29,091 nucleotides of DNA, from assembly GCA_035455265.1 (NCBI GenBank), contig DATIFK010000212.1:1-29091 (forward strand), given 5' to 3'. Shown here one piece after another: positions 17,425 to 24,886 of the stretch (within the stretch, counting starts at the first letter, position 1; every line of letters starts with the position of its first letter). This DNA is from MGOM01 sp035455265 (lineage in GTDB: Bacteria; Chloroflexota; Anaerolineae; Anaerolineales; E44-bin32). A model generated the notes under the pieces. That model was not told where the DNA came from, searched no databases, and saw only the letters and a list, made by a program, of their open reading frames with translations. The position numbers and the translations under genes were made by a program.

Positions 17425-18276
17425 CTACGACGTGTACGTGTAGAAGCCGCGGCCGGTCTTGCGCCCGAGGTAGCCGGCGTCGACCATCTTGCGCAGGAGC
17501 GGAGCTGGACGGTACTTGTCCTCGCCCAGGTCGCGGTGAAGCACTTCCATCACGAACAGAACGACATCCAGGCCGACCAGGTCCGCCAGGGCGAGAGGGC
17601 CGATGGGGTGGCTCATTCCCAAGCGCATGACGCCGTCGATGGCTTCAGCCGTGCCGATGTTCTCCTGCAGGGCGAAGATGGCCTCGTTGATCATCGGGCA
17701 CAGGATGCGGTTCGAGATGAACCCGGGCGAGTCCTTCGCCTCGATCGGCTCCTTGCCCATCTTGCGACCGACCTCGACGGCCGTCGCCATCGTCTCGTCC
17801 GAGGTGTCGAGCGCCCGGATGACCTCCAGGAGCTTCATCAGCGGCACAGGGTTGAAGAAGTGCATGCCGATGACCTTGGCGGGGCGCTTGGTCGAGCTGG
17901 CCAGGCGCGTGATGGAGATGGACGAGGTGTTGGAGGCCAGGATCGTTTGTGGTGGGGCCATCCGATCCAGCTCGGCGAAGACCTTGAGCTTGAGATCGGG
18001 GTTCTCGGTGGCCGCCTCGATGACCAGGTCGGCCTGGCGGGCGGGCTCGAGGTCGGTGCCGACCTGGAGCCCTGTGGCGGCCGCCTTCTGCGCCTCCGTG
18101 ATCGCCTGCTTGGCGAGCAGGCGATCGACGGACTTGGCGATGGCGGCCTGTCCCCGGGCCAGAGCTTGAGGATCGACGTCCATCATGGTGACGCGGTAGC
18201 CGGCGACGGCGGCGGTCTGCGCGATGCCGTTCCCCATCGTGCCGGCGCCGACGACGAAGATCGTGTGAACGGCCAT
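17425..18276 (-). CDS. hbd: 3-hydroxyacyl-CoA (3-hydroxybutyryl-CoA) dehydrogenase
   Basis: This 283-residue NAD-dependent enzyme interconverts 3-oxoacyl-CoA and (S)-3-hydroxyacyl-CoA, in beta-oxidation or in butyryl-CoA synthesis. The Rossmann motif is VVGAGTMGNGIAQ at 8-20. Catalytic residues sit at the spacing seen in human SCHAD: Ser118 (SNTSS), His139 (MHFFNPVPLM), Glu151 and Asn189 (GFISNRIL). The C-terminal domain includes GMSHPIGPLALADLVGLD and GRKTGRGFY. The ATG at 18276 has GGAGGA about five bases upstream; the frame stays open another 42 residues into the thiolase gene but those residues are not family-like. It lies 31 bases after the thiolase gene, its direct partner in the pathway. 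Confidence 0.93.
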   Translation of the reverse strand: MAVHTIFVVGAGTMGNGIAQTAAVAGYRVTMMDVDPQALARGQAAIAKSVDRLLAKQAITEAQKAAATGLQVGTDLEPARQADLVIEAATENPDLKLKVFAELDRMAPPQTILASNTSSISITRLASSTKRPAKVIGMHFFNPVPLMKLLEVIRALDTSDETMATAVEVGRKMGKEPIEAKDSPGFISNRILCPMINEAIFALQENIGTAEAIDGVMRLGMSHPIGPLALADLVGLDVVLFVMEVLHRDLGEDKYRPAPLLRKMVDAGYLGRKTGRGFYTYTS

Positions 18277-18307
18277 GGCTCCTCCGGAGGGAAAGGGCGC
18301 GGACAGG

Positions 18308-19522
18308 CTAGGGCTCGAGCTCGACGGCCATGGCGACGGCCTCTCCTCCGCCCAAGCAGAGGGAGGCGATGCCGCGCCGCAGGCCGCGTTCGCGCAGCGC
18401 ATAGAGCAGGGTGGTCAGGATGCGAGCGCCGGAGGCGCCGATGGGATGACCCAGGGCGATGGCGCCGCCGTGGACGTTGACCTTGTCCCAGTTCCAATCC
18501 CAGCCTTCTTCGGTCATCGCATAGCCGTCGGCCAAGACCTGGGCGGCGAAGGCTTCGTTGAGTTCGATGAGATCCACGTCGGCGAACCGCCAACCAAGCT
18601 TCTGCAGCAGCTTGGGGAGGGCGCGGGCGGGCGCGATGAAAAGCTCTTTGGGTGGGACGGCCGCCTGGGTGTAGGCCAGAACGCGGGCGAGCGGCCGAGC
18701 GCCGATGGCCTGAGCCGCCTCGCGGCTGGCGATCACCAGGGCAGCCGCGCCGTCGTTGAGGCCGGGGGCATTCCCCGCCGTGACCCGGCCGTCGGGCTTG
18801 AAAGCCGGCTTCAAGGAGGCCAGCTTCTCGAGCGAGGTGTCGCGCCGCGGCGTCTCGTCCTCGCTCACCACACTCTTTGTCCCGCCTTTGCCGGGGACCT
18901 CGACCGGGGCGATCTGCTCTTTGAACAGGCCGGTGTCGATGGCCTCGATCGCCTTCTGATGCGAGGCCAGGGAGAAGCGATCCATCGCTTCCCGCGTGAC
19001 CTCGTAGCGTTCGGCGATGTACTCGGCCGCCATGCCCATGGCCCAATCCTCGAACGGATCCCACAAGCCGTCGTGGAGCAGCGAGTCGACGAGCTCATTG
19101 TGGCCATAGCGCAAGCCGGTGCGGGCGCGGAGCAGGAACGGTGTCTGGCTCATGCTCTCCATGCCGCCGGCGACGATGACCCTGGCGTCGCCGGCGCGGA
19201 TCGCCTGCGCCGCGAACATGCAAGCTTTCAGACCGGAGCCGCAAACCTTGTTGACGGTCGTGGCCGGAGTGGAGTCTGGCAAGCCTCCGAAGAGGGCCGC
19301 CTGGCGCGCCGGGGCCTGGCCGATGCCGGCGGTAACGACGTCGCCCATGATGACTTCATCGATCTGGGCCGGGTCCGCCCCGGCGCGGGCGACGGCCTCG
19401 CGCACGACGGCGGCGCCGAGCTGAGGCGCCGTCAGGCTGCCCAGGGAGCCCTGGAATCGGCCCATCGGGGTCCGGACGGCGCTGAGGATGACGGCTTCGT
19501 TGGAGGCGGCAAGGTTTGCCAT
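18308..19522 (-). CDS. Acetyl-CoA C-acetyltransferase (thiolase)
   Basis: This 404-residue thiolase condenses two acetyl-CoA to acetoacetyl-CoA, or cleaves 3-oxoacyl-CoA in beta-oxidation. The acyl-accepting Cys94 lies in NKVCGSGLKA, His359 in GGAIALGHPIGASG, and the second catalytic Cys389 in CLGGGEA; LNEAFAAQ is also present. Length fits biosynthetic thiolases (about 392), with a small Trp-rich insertion (WDWNWD) just before VNVHGGAI. AGGG precedes the ATG at 19522 by about eight bases. It sits between the HIT gene (45 bases upstream) and the hydroxyacyl-CoA dehydrogenase gene, so the three probably share a transcript. Reaction direction cannot be read from the sequence. Confidence 0.93.
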   Translation of the reverse strand: MANLAASNEAVILSAVRTPMGRFQGSLGSLTAPQLGAAVVREAVARAGADPAQIDEVIMGDVVTAGIGQAPARQAALFGGLPDSTPATTVNKVCGSGLKACMFAAQAIRAGDARVIVAGGMESMSQTPFLLRARTGLRYGHNELVDSLLHDGLWDPFEDWAMGMAAEYIAERYEVTREAMDRFSLASHQKAIEAIDTGLFKEQIAPVEVPGKGGTKSVVSEDETPRRDTSLEKLASLKPAFKPDGRVTAGNAPGLNDGAAALVIASREAAQAIGARPLARVLAYTQAAVPPKELFIAPARALPKLLQKLGWRFADVDLIELNEAFAAQVLADGYAMTEEGWDWNWDKVNVHGGAIALGHPIGASGARILTTLLYALRERGLRRGIASLCLGGGEAVAMAVELEP

Positions 19523-19567
19523 GGTCAGCCCTGCGTGCGGATGAAGACCTCGAGCCGGGCGGGAGCG

Positions 19568-20053
19568 TCAGGCCGCGCGCCAGGCGTCGGACAATCGCTG
19601 ATAGGTGATCGCCAAATCCTCGGGGATGACACGCGCCTCGGCGACGGTCGCCATGAAGTTCGTGTCTCCCGCCCAGCGCGGGACGACGTGCAAATGGACG
19701 TGATCGGCGATGCCGGCCCCGGCGGCGGCCCCGATGTTGATTCCCAGGTTGAAGGCTTCGGCGCCGTAGGCCTGCCGCAACACGGCCAGCGCACGCGTCG
19801 CCAGCTCCATCACTTCCGCACGAGCCTGCTCCTCAAGAGTATCCAGCGATGGCTGGTGCGCGAACGGGACGACCATCATGTGGCCGTTGGTGTAGGGGAA
19901 TCGATTCAGAATGACGAAGGCCCTGCGGCCCCGGTGGAGGATCAAGTTGCCGGGACCGTCCGCCTCGGCCAGAACCTGGCAAAACAGGCAGCCGGGCTCG
20001 GAATCGCGTTCTTCGATGTAGGCCATGCGCCATGGAGACCAGAGGTGCTTCAT
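19568..20053 (-). CDS. HIT-family nucleotide hydrolase/phosphorylase-like protein
   Basis: A 161-residue histidine-triad protein with the triad HVHLHVVPRW (His118, His120, His122), the core FNLGINIGAAAGAGIADH, and a zinc-type CLFC pair (Cys22, Cys25). The N-terminus MKHLWSPWRMAYI is typical of the HIT subgroup related to Ap4A phosphorylase, so likely substrates are dinucleoside polyphosphates or AMP derivatives. The ATG at 20053 matches this family N-terminus; an upstream in-frame ATG (20101) would sit outside the predicted transcript. No Shine-Dalgarno sequence is seen, and the extended -10 lies 13 bases before the start, so the mRNA may have almost no leader. It heads the thiolase/dehydrogenase run. 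Confidence 0.9.
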   Translation of the reverse strand: MKHLWSPWRMAYIEERDSEPGCLFCQVLAEADGPGNLILHRGRRAFVILNRFPYTNGHMMVVPFAHQPSLDTLEEQARAEVMELATRALAVLRQAYGAEAFNLGINIGAAAGAGIADHVHLHVVPRWAGDTNFMATVAEARVIPEDLAITYQRLSDAWRAA

Positions 20054-20065
20054 GGTCGTGGGCCG

Positions 20066-20074
20066 ATTGTAGCA
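20066..20074 (-). promoter_or_regulatory. Extended -10 promoter of the HIT-thiolase-dehydrogenase run
   Basis: The minus strand reads TGCTACAAT. The expected transcription start is near 20059, six bases before the HIT ATG, so the transcript would be nearly leaderless. No good -35 is seen at normal spacing (TGAGGG at 17 bases), as expected for an extended -10 site. Confidence 0.55.
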
Positions 20075-20127
20075 GAGAACATCGGTCGCCCTCACCTTCA
20101 AGACTCACCCGGACTCGGGATGAAGGT

Positions 20128-20133
20128 TACAAT
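20128..20133 (+). promoter_or_regulatory. -10 element of the biotin ligase gene, leaderless spacing
   Basis: TACAAT lies six bases before the ATG at 20140, which is where transcription would be expected to start. No Shine-Dalgarno sequence is present between them and no clear -35 is seen at normal spacing. The spacing is the signature of a leaderless mRNA. Confidence 0.5.
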
Positions 20134-20139
20134 GCCCGC

Positions 20140-20976
20140 ATGTGGAGCGCGGAACGGCTGAGGTCGCTGATCCCCGCCGGAGGGTTGGGCGAGGACCTCT
20201 ACTACTACCCCAGCGTTGGATCGACCAACGATCGGGCGAAGGAACTGGCCGAGGCGGGTTGTCCCACCGGAACCGTCGTGGTCGCCGACGAGCAGACCGC
20301 CGGCCGAGGTCGCGCCGGCCGCGGCTGGTTCACTCCGGCCGGCGCGGCGCTAGCCTTCAGCGTGGTGCTCCGTCCACCGGAGGCACCGGCGGATGACCTT
20401 GCCCCGTCCGGGCCCCGAGCCCCGGCCCGTCGGGGCGAGACGGCCGGCTGGACAGCCGTCGGTGCCTTGTCGGTGCGCGACGGCTTGGCGGCGCTTGGAG
20501 CCGAGGCCGAGATCAAATGGCCGAACGACGTCTTGCTGGCGCGGCGGAAGGCCGCCGGCGTGCTGGCCGAAGCCGCCTGGCGAGCCGACGCCGTTACCCA
20601 CGTCGTGATTGGCATTGGGGTCAACGTAACGCCGGATTCGGTGCCGGGGCCCAGGCTCCTGGACTATCCGGCCACGTGCGTGGAGACACATCTCGGCCAT
20701 CCGGTCGATCGCGCCGATCTGTTGGCCGGCATTCTGGCGTCGCTCGAGCGATGGACCGCCGGATTCCGCCTGAGCGCTGTGTTGGCGGCCTGGGAAGCGT
20801 CCTTGGCCTTCCGGGGGGAGTCGGTGCACGTCGAGGGAGAAGGGCGCGCCTGGCAGGGGCAACTCTCGGGCCTCGGCCCGCGCGGCGAGTTGCGGCTGCG
20901 TCTCGACAACGGCGACAGCCTGCTGCTCCCGGCGGGAGTGATGCATCTGCGGCCGGTTGACAGCGGCCCGGTTTGA
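20140..20976 (+). CDS. birA: Biotin-[acyl-CoA carboxylase] ligase, monofunctional
   Basis: This 278-residue enzyme activates biotin with ATP and attaches it to the carrier protein of acyl-CoA carboxylases, such as the one encoded at the left of this window. Catalytic motifs are VGSTNDRAKELA (26-37), GRGRAGRGW (55-63), KWPNDVLL (126-133), KAAGVLAE and GIGVNV (159-163); a small C-terminal SH3-like domain follows. There is no N-terminal helix-turn-helix, so unlike E. coli BirA it should not repress transcription. An unusual Pro/Arg-rich segment (about residues 81-104) interrupts the usual strand-to-helix junction after VVLRPP. The frame is open upstream, but the ATG at 20140 gives the normal family start and sits at the predicted transcription start. 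It is divergent from the HIT gene. Confidence 0.92.
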   Translation: MWSAERLRSLIPAGGLGEDLYYYPSVGSTNDRAKELAEAGCPTGTVVVADEQTAGRGRAGRGWFTPAGAALAFSVVLRPPEAPADDLAPSGPRAPARRGETAGWTAVGALSVRDGLAALGAEAEIKWPNDVLLARRKAAGVLAEAAWRADAVTHVVIGIGVNVTPDSVPGPRLLDYPATCVETHLGHPVDRADLLAGILASLERWTAGFRLSAVLAAWEASLAFRGESVHVEGEGRAWQGQLSGLGPRGELRLRLDNGDSLLLPAGVMHLRPVDSGPV

Positions 20977-21010
20977 CATACACTCGGGCCGGGCAGGGAG
21001 GAGGCTGAGG

Positions 21011-21229
21011 ATGTTCGACAACCTGCGCGAGCTGACCGATCGACCGGAAGCGAAGGCTCAGCCAGCCCCGCTTCCGACGGAGGAATATGAGGAGCCCGCG
21101 CCCGGGTCCGGACGGTTCATGGGCATGACCGCCGGCCAGCGCTTGCTGATCTCGATCCTGCTGTTCTTCACGGTGATCGTCTTGAGCGTCACCTGTCTGC
21201 TTGTGACGGAGCGAATCCTCCTCAGGTGA
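21011..21229 (+). CDS. Small single-TM protein of unknown function
   Basis: I do not recognise this 72-residue protein. It has an acidic, Pro/Glu-rich cytoplasmic-looking first half and a single hydrophobic helix at about residues 45-67 (LLISILLFFTVIVLSVTCLLV) with a short basic end. The ATG at 21011 follows a strong GGGAGGAGG about eight bases upstream. It lies 34 bases after the biotin ligase stop, in the same direction, and is followed by a strong hairpin, so it is probably the last gene of that transcript. An in-frame earlier ATG at 20957 lies within the ligase gene and is less likely. Confidence 0.65.
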   Translation: MFDNLRELTDRPEAKAQPAPLPTEEYEEPAPGSGRFMGMTAGQRLLISILLFFTVIVLSVTCLLVTERILLR

Positions 21230-21252
21230 GGGCTGCCGCCGCCGAAGAAGGT

Positions 21253-21282
21253 GCGGCCCGGCGTCGATCGACGCCGGGCCGC
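21253..21282. terminator. Strong palindromic terminator
   Basis: A perfect 30-base palindrome: 13-bp stem GCGGCCCGGCGTC/GACGCCGGGCCGC with a GATC loop, followed on the plus strand by TTGATT. The T-run is weak, but the stem is very stable and stands 24 bases after the small-protein stop. It could work on either strand. Confidence 0.7.
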
Positions 21283-21630
21283 TTGATTCAACCCTGTGGC
21301 AGTCTGCTACGGCGAGAAGCCCCCAAGGACTGCAGCCTTGCGCTGAGGGGGCGAGGCCGATGACGTTGCCATTGACGAGTTGACCTCGCCCTCACCCTAC
21401 TCCTTCCCTTGCGCTTCGCTCCAGGAACCGTGGTCTCTCTCGGGGAGAGGGGCGAGGTCGCGGCTCACTCCTTATCGCCTCATTCCGAACGCGAACGGTG
21501 GCCCGTCGACGCCTTGCGTCCGCAGCGAATGTCTTCAAGGAGGCGGGGCCTTTGGCCCCCGCCTCCTTGAGTTCTTCTTCCCCGTCTCCCCGTGGGGGAG
21601 AGGGGGCTGGGGGGTGAGGGTTTCCTCCGG
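21283..21630. repeat. Repeat-rich non-coding gap between convergent genes
   Basis: There is no gene here. The gap holds paired C-rich and G-rich runs: GACCTCGCCCTCACCC near 21380-21400 against GGGGAGAGGGGCGAGGTC near 21459-21475, and CCCCGTCTCCCCGTGGGGGAGAGG further on. It also has a perfect 14-bp-arm hairpin TCAAGGAGGCGGGG/CCCCGCCTCCTTGA (21535-21548 with 21557-21570). The CTCACCC...GGGTGAGG style of dispersed repeat is common in Chloroflexota and other high-GC genomes. The gap at 511-852 carries a shorter relative. Confidence 0.7.
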
Positions 21631-24135
21631 CTACGGCGTCAACTTCAGATGCGACTCCGCCGCAGCTTCCACGGCGGCGCGCGTCCACAGCATCGGCCGG
21701 TACTGGATGGTGCGCCACAGGTCGGCCATGTCGATGTAATGCGGGTGATAGGCATGGCCCGATTGGCCGGTGGTGTGGATCCACAGGGAGCGATCCCAAT
21801 CGGCCGGGTCCATGATGACTCGTTCCGACGGGGCGAAGTGAACTTCATAGCCGCTTTCGGGTTCCCATCCCGTGGCGTTGACGATGGCGGAGCCACCGGC
21901 GGCGGGGAACGGGCCGCGGTTGAAGATCGCCTCGATCGGGCCGATGCCGGACCGTCCGAGGGTTTCGTTCTCGAACGTCGCCGTGTGCAGCCCGCCCCAG
22001 GTCCACCTGGCAGGATCGGATCCCAGGCGCTGGTCAAGCTCGTCGATGGCGTCGTGCACGGCCGCCACCAGGATGTCATCGCGCGTCTCGATGACGCCGG
22101 TCTGCATGTCATCCCACCAGGGGCTGGCCGGTTGCGAGAGCAGGCGGCCGACCAGGAGCACGCCCAGGTCGTCACCTGGCAGCCACTCGTCGGGAAGCTC
22201 GTCCGAGAAGGTGCGCACGATCACGTGACGCCAGACGGCATTGAACAAGGCCGCCGGCGCGGAGTCCATCGCGTTCTGGTAATCCCAGTTCTGCAACATC
22301 GCCATCGGTTCGGCCAGCTCGGGCTGATCGTGGGCGGCGTAGTCCACGCCCAGGAGAACGGGGACCAACTCGGGCGCGGCCGGATTGAAGTTGTCGCCGT
22401 GGATGGCGGCGATCTCCTCGGGCCCCAGCTTCGTGGTCGCCAGGATCATTGACACGATGCGGTCGGCGCGGTAGCCGAGGTCGAAGCCGAGCGTGATCAG
22501 ATGCGGGTAGTCCGATCCAACGACGGCGTTGTTGGCCGTGGCGATGAAGCCCGCCGGGGGGTTGAAGGCGAAGGGCAGTTCGTCGAAGGGAACATAGCCG
22601 GTCCAGTCATGCTGGCTGTCCCAGCCGGGGACGGGGAGCATCCCGTCTCCGCTGGCGCGAATCGGAACCTTTCCCGGCATCTGGTAGCCGATGTTCCCTT
22701 CGACGTCGGCATAGACGAAGTTCTGCGAGGGGGCGTCCCAATCGCGCAGGGCGGCGCGGAAGTCATCCCAGTTCTGCGCCAGATTGAGTCCGACGGCGGC
22801 TCGCAGAATGTGCGACGGCTCGAGAGCGGTCCAGCGGTAGCTGACAACGATCGAGTCGCCCGAGGCGAGCGAGGCCTGCTCCGCCAGCCCGGCGCCGCTT
22901 TCCCAGGCGTCCGAGAGCACCGGGCCGTGGCGCGTTTCGCGGACCGTCAGGGTCTGCGGCTCGCCGCCGGAGACTTGGATGACCTCCTGGCGCACGTCCA
23001 TGTCGACCCACTGGCCGTCGACCTCGTACTGATCGGGGTTGTCGGGGTTGACCTTTTCGAGGAACAGGTCCTGTACGTCGGGATTGACGTTGGTCACTCC
23101 CCAGGCGATGCGGTCGTTGTGCCCGACGATGACGGCCGGGAGTCCAGCGAAGGAGAAGCCCTCGACCTGGAAGCGGCAATCGGGTCCGGCGGGCTCACAG
23201 TGCAGCGCGTTCTCGTACCAGATCGACGGCATGCGGATGCCCAGGTGCATGTCATTGGCAAGCAGCGGGGCTCCCGTCGTGGTGCGATCGGGGCCGATGA
23301 CCCAATTGTTCGATCCCAGCCCCGGGATCCCCCCGCCGGTCAGCTCATTGAGGCGGTCGAAGCGAGCCGTGACGCGCGCCATCGGCTCGTCCGCCGCGGC
23401 CAGCAGCCCACCCGGAGCGGCCGAAGCGGTCGCGGAGCCTCCGTAACCTTCGACAATGACGGGGTGATCCGCCGGGTAGGCCGGGAAGAGGTCGGCCACG
23501 CGCTCCGCCGGAAGCTTGGCCAGCAAGGCAGCGCGGCGCATTTCGACGTCGGCGTTGCCTCCCAGGTCGTAGGCCATCGCCTTGGCCCAGGTCAACGAGT
23601 GGACCGGCGTCCAGGGCTCGGGCTTGTATGCAGGGTTGAGCAGGCCCAGGATGACATATTCAAGGGACAGGGAAGCGCCATGGCGTTGATCGAGGTAGGC
23701 GTTGACGCCCGCGGCGTAGTCGTCCAGGATCGACCGCAGCTCCGGATCGGCCTGCTGGTACTCCGTCTCAGCCAGGCGCGGCCAACCCATGGTGCGGATG
23801 AAGGCGTCCGTCTCGGCCTGGGATTCCCCGAACATCTCCGCCAGACGGCCGGAGCCGACGTGCCGCCAGAAGTCCATCTGCCAGAACCGATCCTGCGCAT
23901 GGACGAAACCCTGGGCCATGAACAAGTCATGTTCTGTGCTGGCATAGATGTGGGGAACGCCCATCGAGTCCCGGAAGACTTCTACCGGTCCCTGAAGGCC
24001 GGGGAGGGTAAGCGAGCCGTCGGTCTGCGGGAACGAGAGGCGCGGGAGCACAACAGCACCGGCGGCGAGAATGACCAGCAAGGCGACAATGACGATGGCG
24101 ACGATCCGTCCGGCGCGGCGAGGTCGAGGCTGCAT
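21631..24135 (-). CDS. Penicillin acylase family (Ntn hydrolase, peptidase S45), membrane-anchored
   Basis: An 834-residue exported amidohydrolase. Residues 9-31 form an N-terminal membrane anchor or uncleaved signal. The rest follows the S45 plan: VEVFRDSMGVPHIYA, an alpha-chain with AQGFVHAQDRFWQMDFWR at 74-91, a spacer, then the self-cleavage site before Ser275 in GLGSNNWVI, which would become the N-terminal nucleophile of the beta chain. NDMHLGIRMPSIWYEN follows, as in acyl-homoserine lactone and penicillin acylases. Substrate is not predictable: penicillins, acyl-homoserine lactones, or other N-acylated compounds. The ATG at 24135 has GGAG about seven bases upstream and a well-formed promoter above it. 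It is transcribed alone, and its stop abuts the repeat gap shared with the converging small-protein gene. Confidence 0.92.
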   Translation of the reverse strand: MQPRPRRAGRIVAIVIVALLVILAAGAVVLPRLSFPQTDGSLTLPGLQGPVEVFRDSMGVPHIYASTEHDLFMAQGFVHAQDRFWQMDFWRHVGSGRLAEMFGESQAETDAFIRTMGWPRLAETEYQQADPELRSILDDYAAGVNAYLDQRHGASLSLEYVILGLLNPAYKPEPWTPVHSLTWAKAMAYDLGGNADVEMRRAALLAKLPAERVADLFPAYPADHPVIVEGYGGSATASAAPGGLLAAADEPMARVTARFDRLNELTGGGIPGLGSNNWVIGPDRTTTGAPLLANDMHLGIRMPSIWYENALHCEPAGPDCRFQVEGFSFAGLPAVIVGHNDRIAWGVTNVNPDVQDLFLEKVNPDNPDQYEVDGQWVDMDVRQEVIQVSGGEPQTLTVRETRHGPVLSDAWESGAGLAEQASLASGDSIVVSYRWTALEPSHILRAAVGLNLAQNWDDFRAALRDWDAPSQNFVYADVEGNIGYQMPGKVPIRASGDGMLPVPGWDSQHDWTGYVPFDELPFAFNPPAGFIATANNAVVGSDYPHLITLGFDLGYRADRIVSMILATTKLGPEEIAAIHGDNFNPAAPELVPVLLGVDYAAHDQPELAEPMAMLQNWDYQNAMDSAPAALFNAVWRHVIVRTFSDELPDEWLPGDDLGVLLVGRLLSQPASPWWDDMQTGVIETRDDILVAAVHDAIDELDQRLGSDPARWTWGGLHTATFENETLGRSGIGPIEAIFNRGPFPAAGGSAIVNATGWEPESGYEVHFAPSERVIMDPADWDRSLWIHTTGQSGHAYHPHYIDMADLWRTIQYRPMLWTRAAVEAAAESHLKLTP

Positions 24136-24164
24136 GGCGTTCTCCAAGTGGCCTGGGTGGCAGT

Positions 24165-24193
24165 GTTGTAGCACTGCCGCCGGGCGGCGTCAA
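24165..24193 (-). promoter_or_regulatory. Promoter of the penicillin acylase gene, with palindromes
   Basis: On the minus strand TTGACG (24188-24193) and TACAAC (24165-24170) are separated by exactly 17 bases, and the -10 has a TGn extension. A perfect GCCGCC-G-GGCGGC palindrome (24176-24188) fills most of the spacer and CAGTG-N6-CACTG (24161-24176) covers the -10, both possible operator sites. Confidence 0.7.
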
Positions 24194-24202
24194 CACGCTT
24201 CG

Positions 24203-24268
24203 AGTTCCCAGCTCCCAGCGTGTCGGCATGAGCATTTTCCAGTTTCCAGTCTCCAGTTTCCAGTCGCC
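24203..24268. repeat. Short heptamer tract of the AGTTTCC type
   Basis: Two 7-base units (AGTTCCC, AGCTCCC) at 24203-24216 and five more at 24234-24268 (ATTTTCC, AGTTTCC, AGTCTCC, AGTTTCC, AGTCGCC) run in the same orientation, separated by 17 bases. The last unit runs into the first copy of the neighbouring palindromic repeat. Unit length matches the heptamer element before gatB, but the unit sequence differs. Confidence 0.7.
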
Positions 24269-24840
24269 CTGAGCGCAGGCCGGTACGGCCCTAGGGGCCT
24301 CGGATCATGGCTCTCCGGCCGAAGTCGAAGGGCCCTCTTCGAAGGCGCGTGGAGCGCCCTTCGACTGCGCTCGCCCCTGGCGGGGCTCGCTTCGCTCAGG
24401 GCGACTTGGCGGTCCGGTTCGCGGACTTGTGAAGACGGCGTCCCCTGGGCCGTCGAGCCGCTGCCAAGGGCTCGGTCCAGCCGCACAGAGCGGAGGCCGG
24501 TGCGCCCCTTGGCGTCTTGGGTCATGGGTCTCCGGCCGAAGTCGAAGGGCCTTCTTCGAAGGCGCGTGGAGCGCCCTTCGACTGCGCTCGCCCCTGGCGG
24601 GGCTCGCTTCGCTCAGGGCGACCAGAGGCTCGGAAGGTTGACCTGTCGGGATGGCGGCTTATTCGCCGCGCGGCCGCAAAGAGCTCCGCCCAGTCGCCCT
24701 GAGCGGAGGCCGGTACGCCCCTTGGCGCCTCGGATCATGGCTCTCCGGCCGAAGTCGAAGGGCGCTATCCGAAGGCCACCCGAGCGCCCTTCGACTGCGC
24801 TCGCCCCTGGCGGGGCTCGCTTCGCTCGGGGCGACCAGAG
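24263..24840. repeat. Three-copy palindromic repeat array (~215-bp period) upstream of gyrA
   Basis: Three copies of a roughly 140-base element occur at about 24263-24405, 24487-24622 and 24693-24835, on the same strand. Copy 1 has perfect 13-bp inverted ends, GTCGCCCTGAGCG and CGCTCAGGGCGAC; copy 3 has one mismatch in its right end; copy 2 keeps only the right end. Each also has an inner inverted pair, such as GTCGAAGGGC with GCCCTTCGAC. The cores are nearly identical, and the 70-80-base spacers are alignable but more diverged, so the unit was probably duplicated with its spacer. Reading frames over the array are repeat artefacts; no gene is present in 24136-24931. Confidence 0.85.
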
Positions 24841-24871
24841 GCGGCAAGCTGTCTTTCCCGACAGCCTGCGG

Positions 24872-24877
24872 TATAAT
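24872..24877 (+). promoter_or_regulatory. -10 of the gyrA promoter
   Basis: A perfect TATAAT, with a weak -35 CTGTCT at 17-base spacing (24849-24854). A GCTGTC/GACAGC inverted repeat (24848-24853 with 24860-24865) overlaps the -35 and the spacer and could be an operator. Transcription is predicted near 24884, giving a leader of about 48 bases to the gyrA ATG. Confidence 0.65.
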
Positions 24878-24886
24878 TCACATAGG

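Noticed and set aside
20973..20978. A perfect TTGACA over the biotin ligase stop, as a -35 for the small single-TM gene
   Set aside because: No -10-like hexamer lies 16-18 bases downstream; the spot holds the GGGAGG ribosome-binding region.
22501..24171. A 556-codon plus-strand frame opposite the penicillin acylase gene
   Set aside because: Antisense shadow of a gene with clear catalytic motifs; no supporting start or neighbour.
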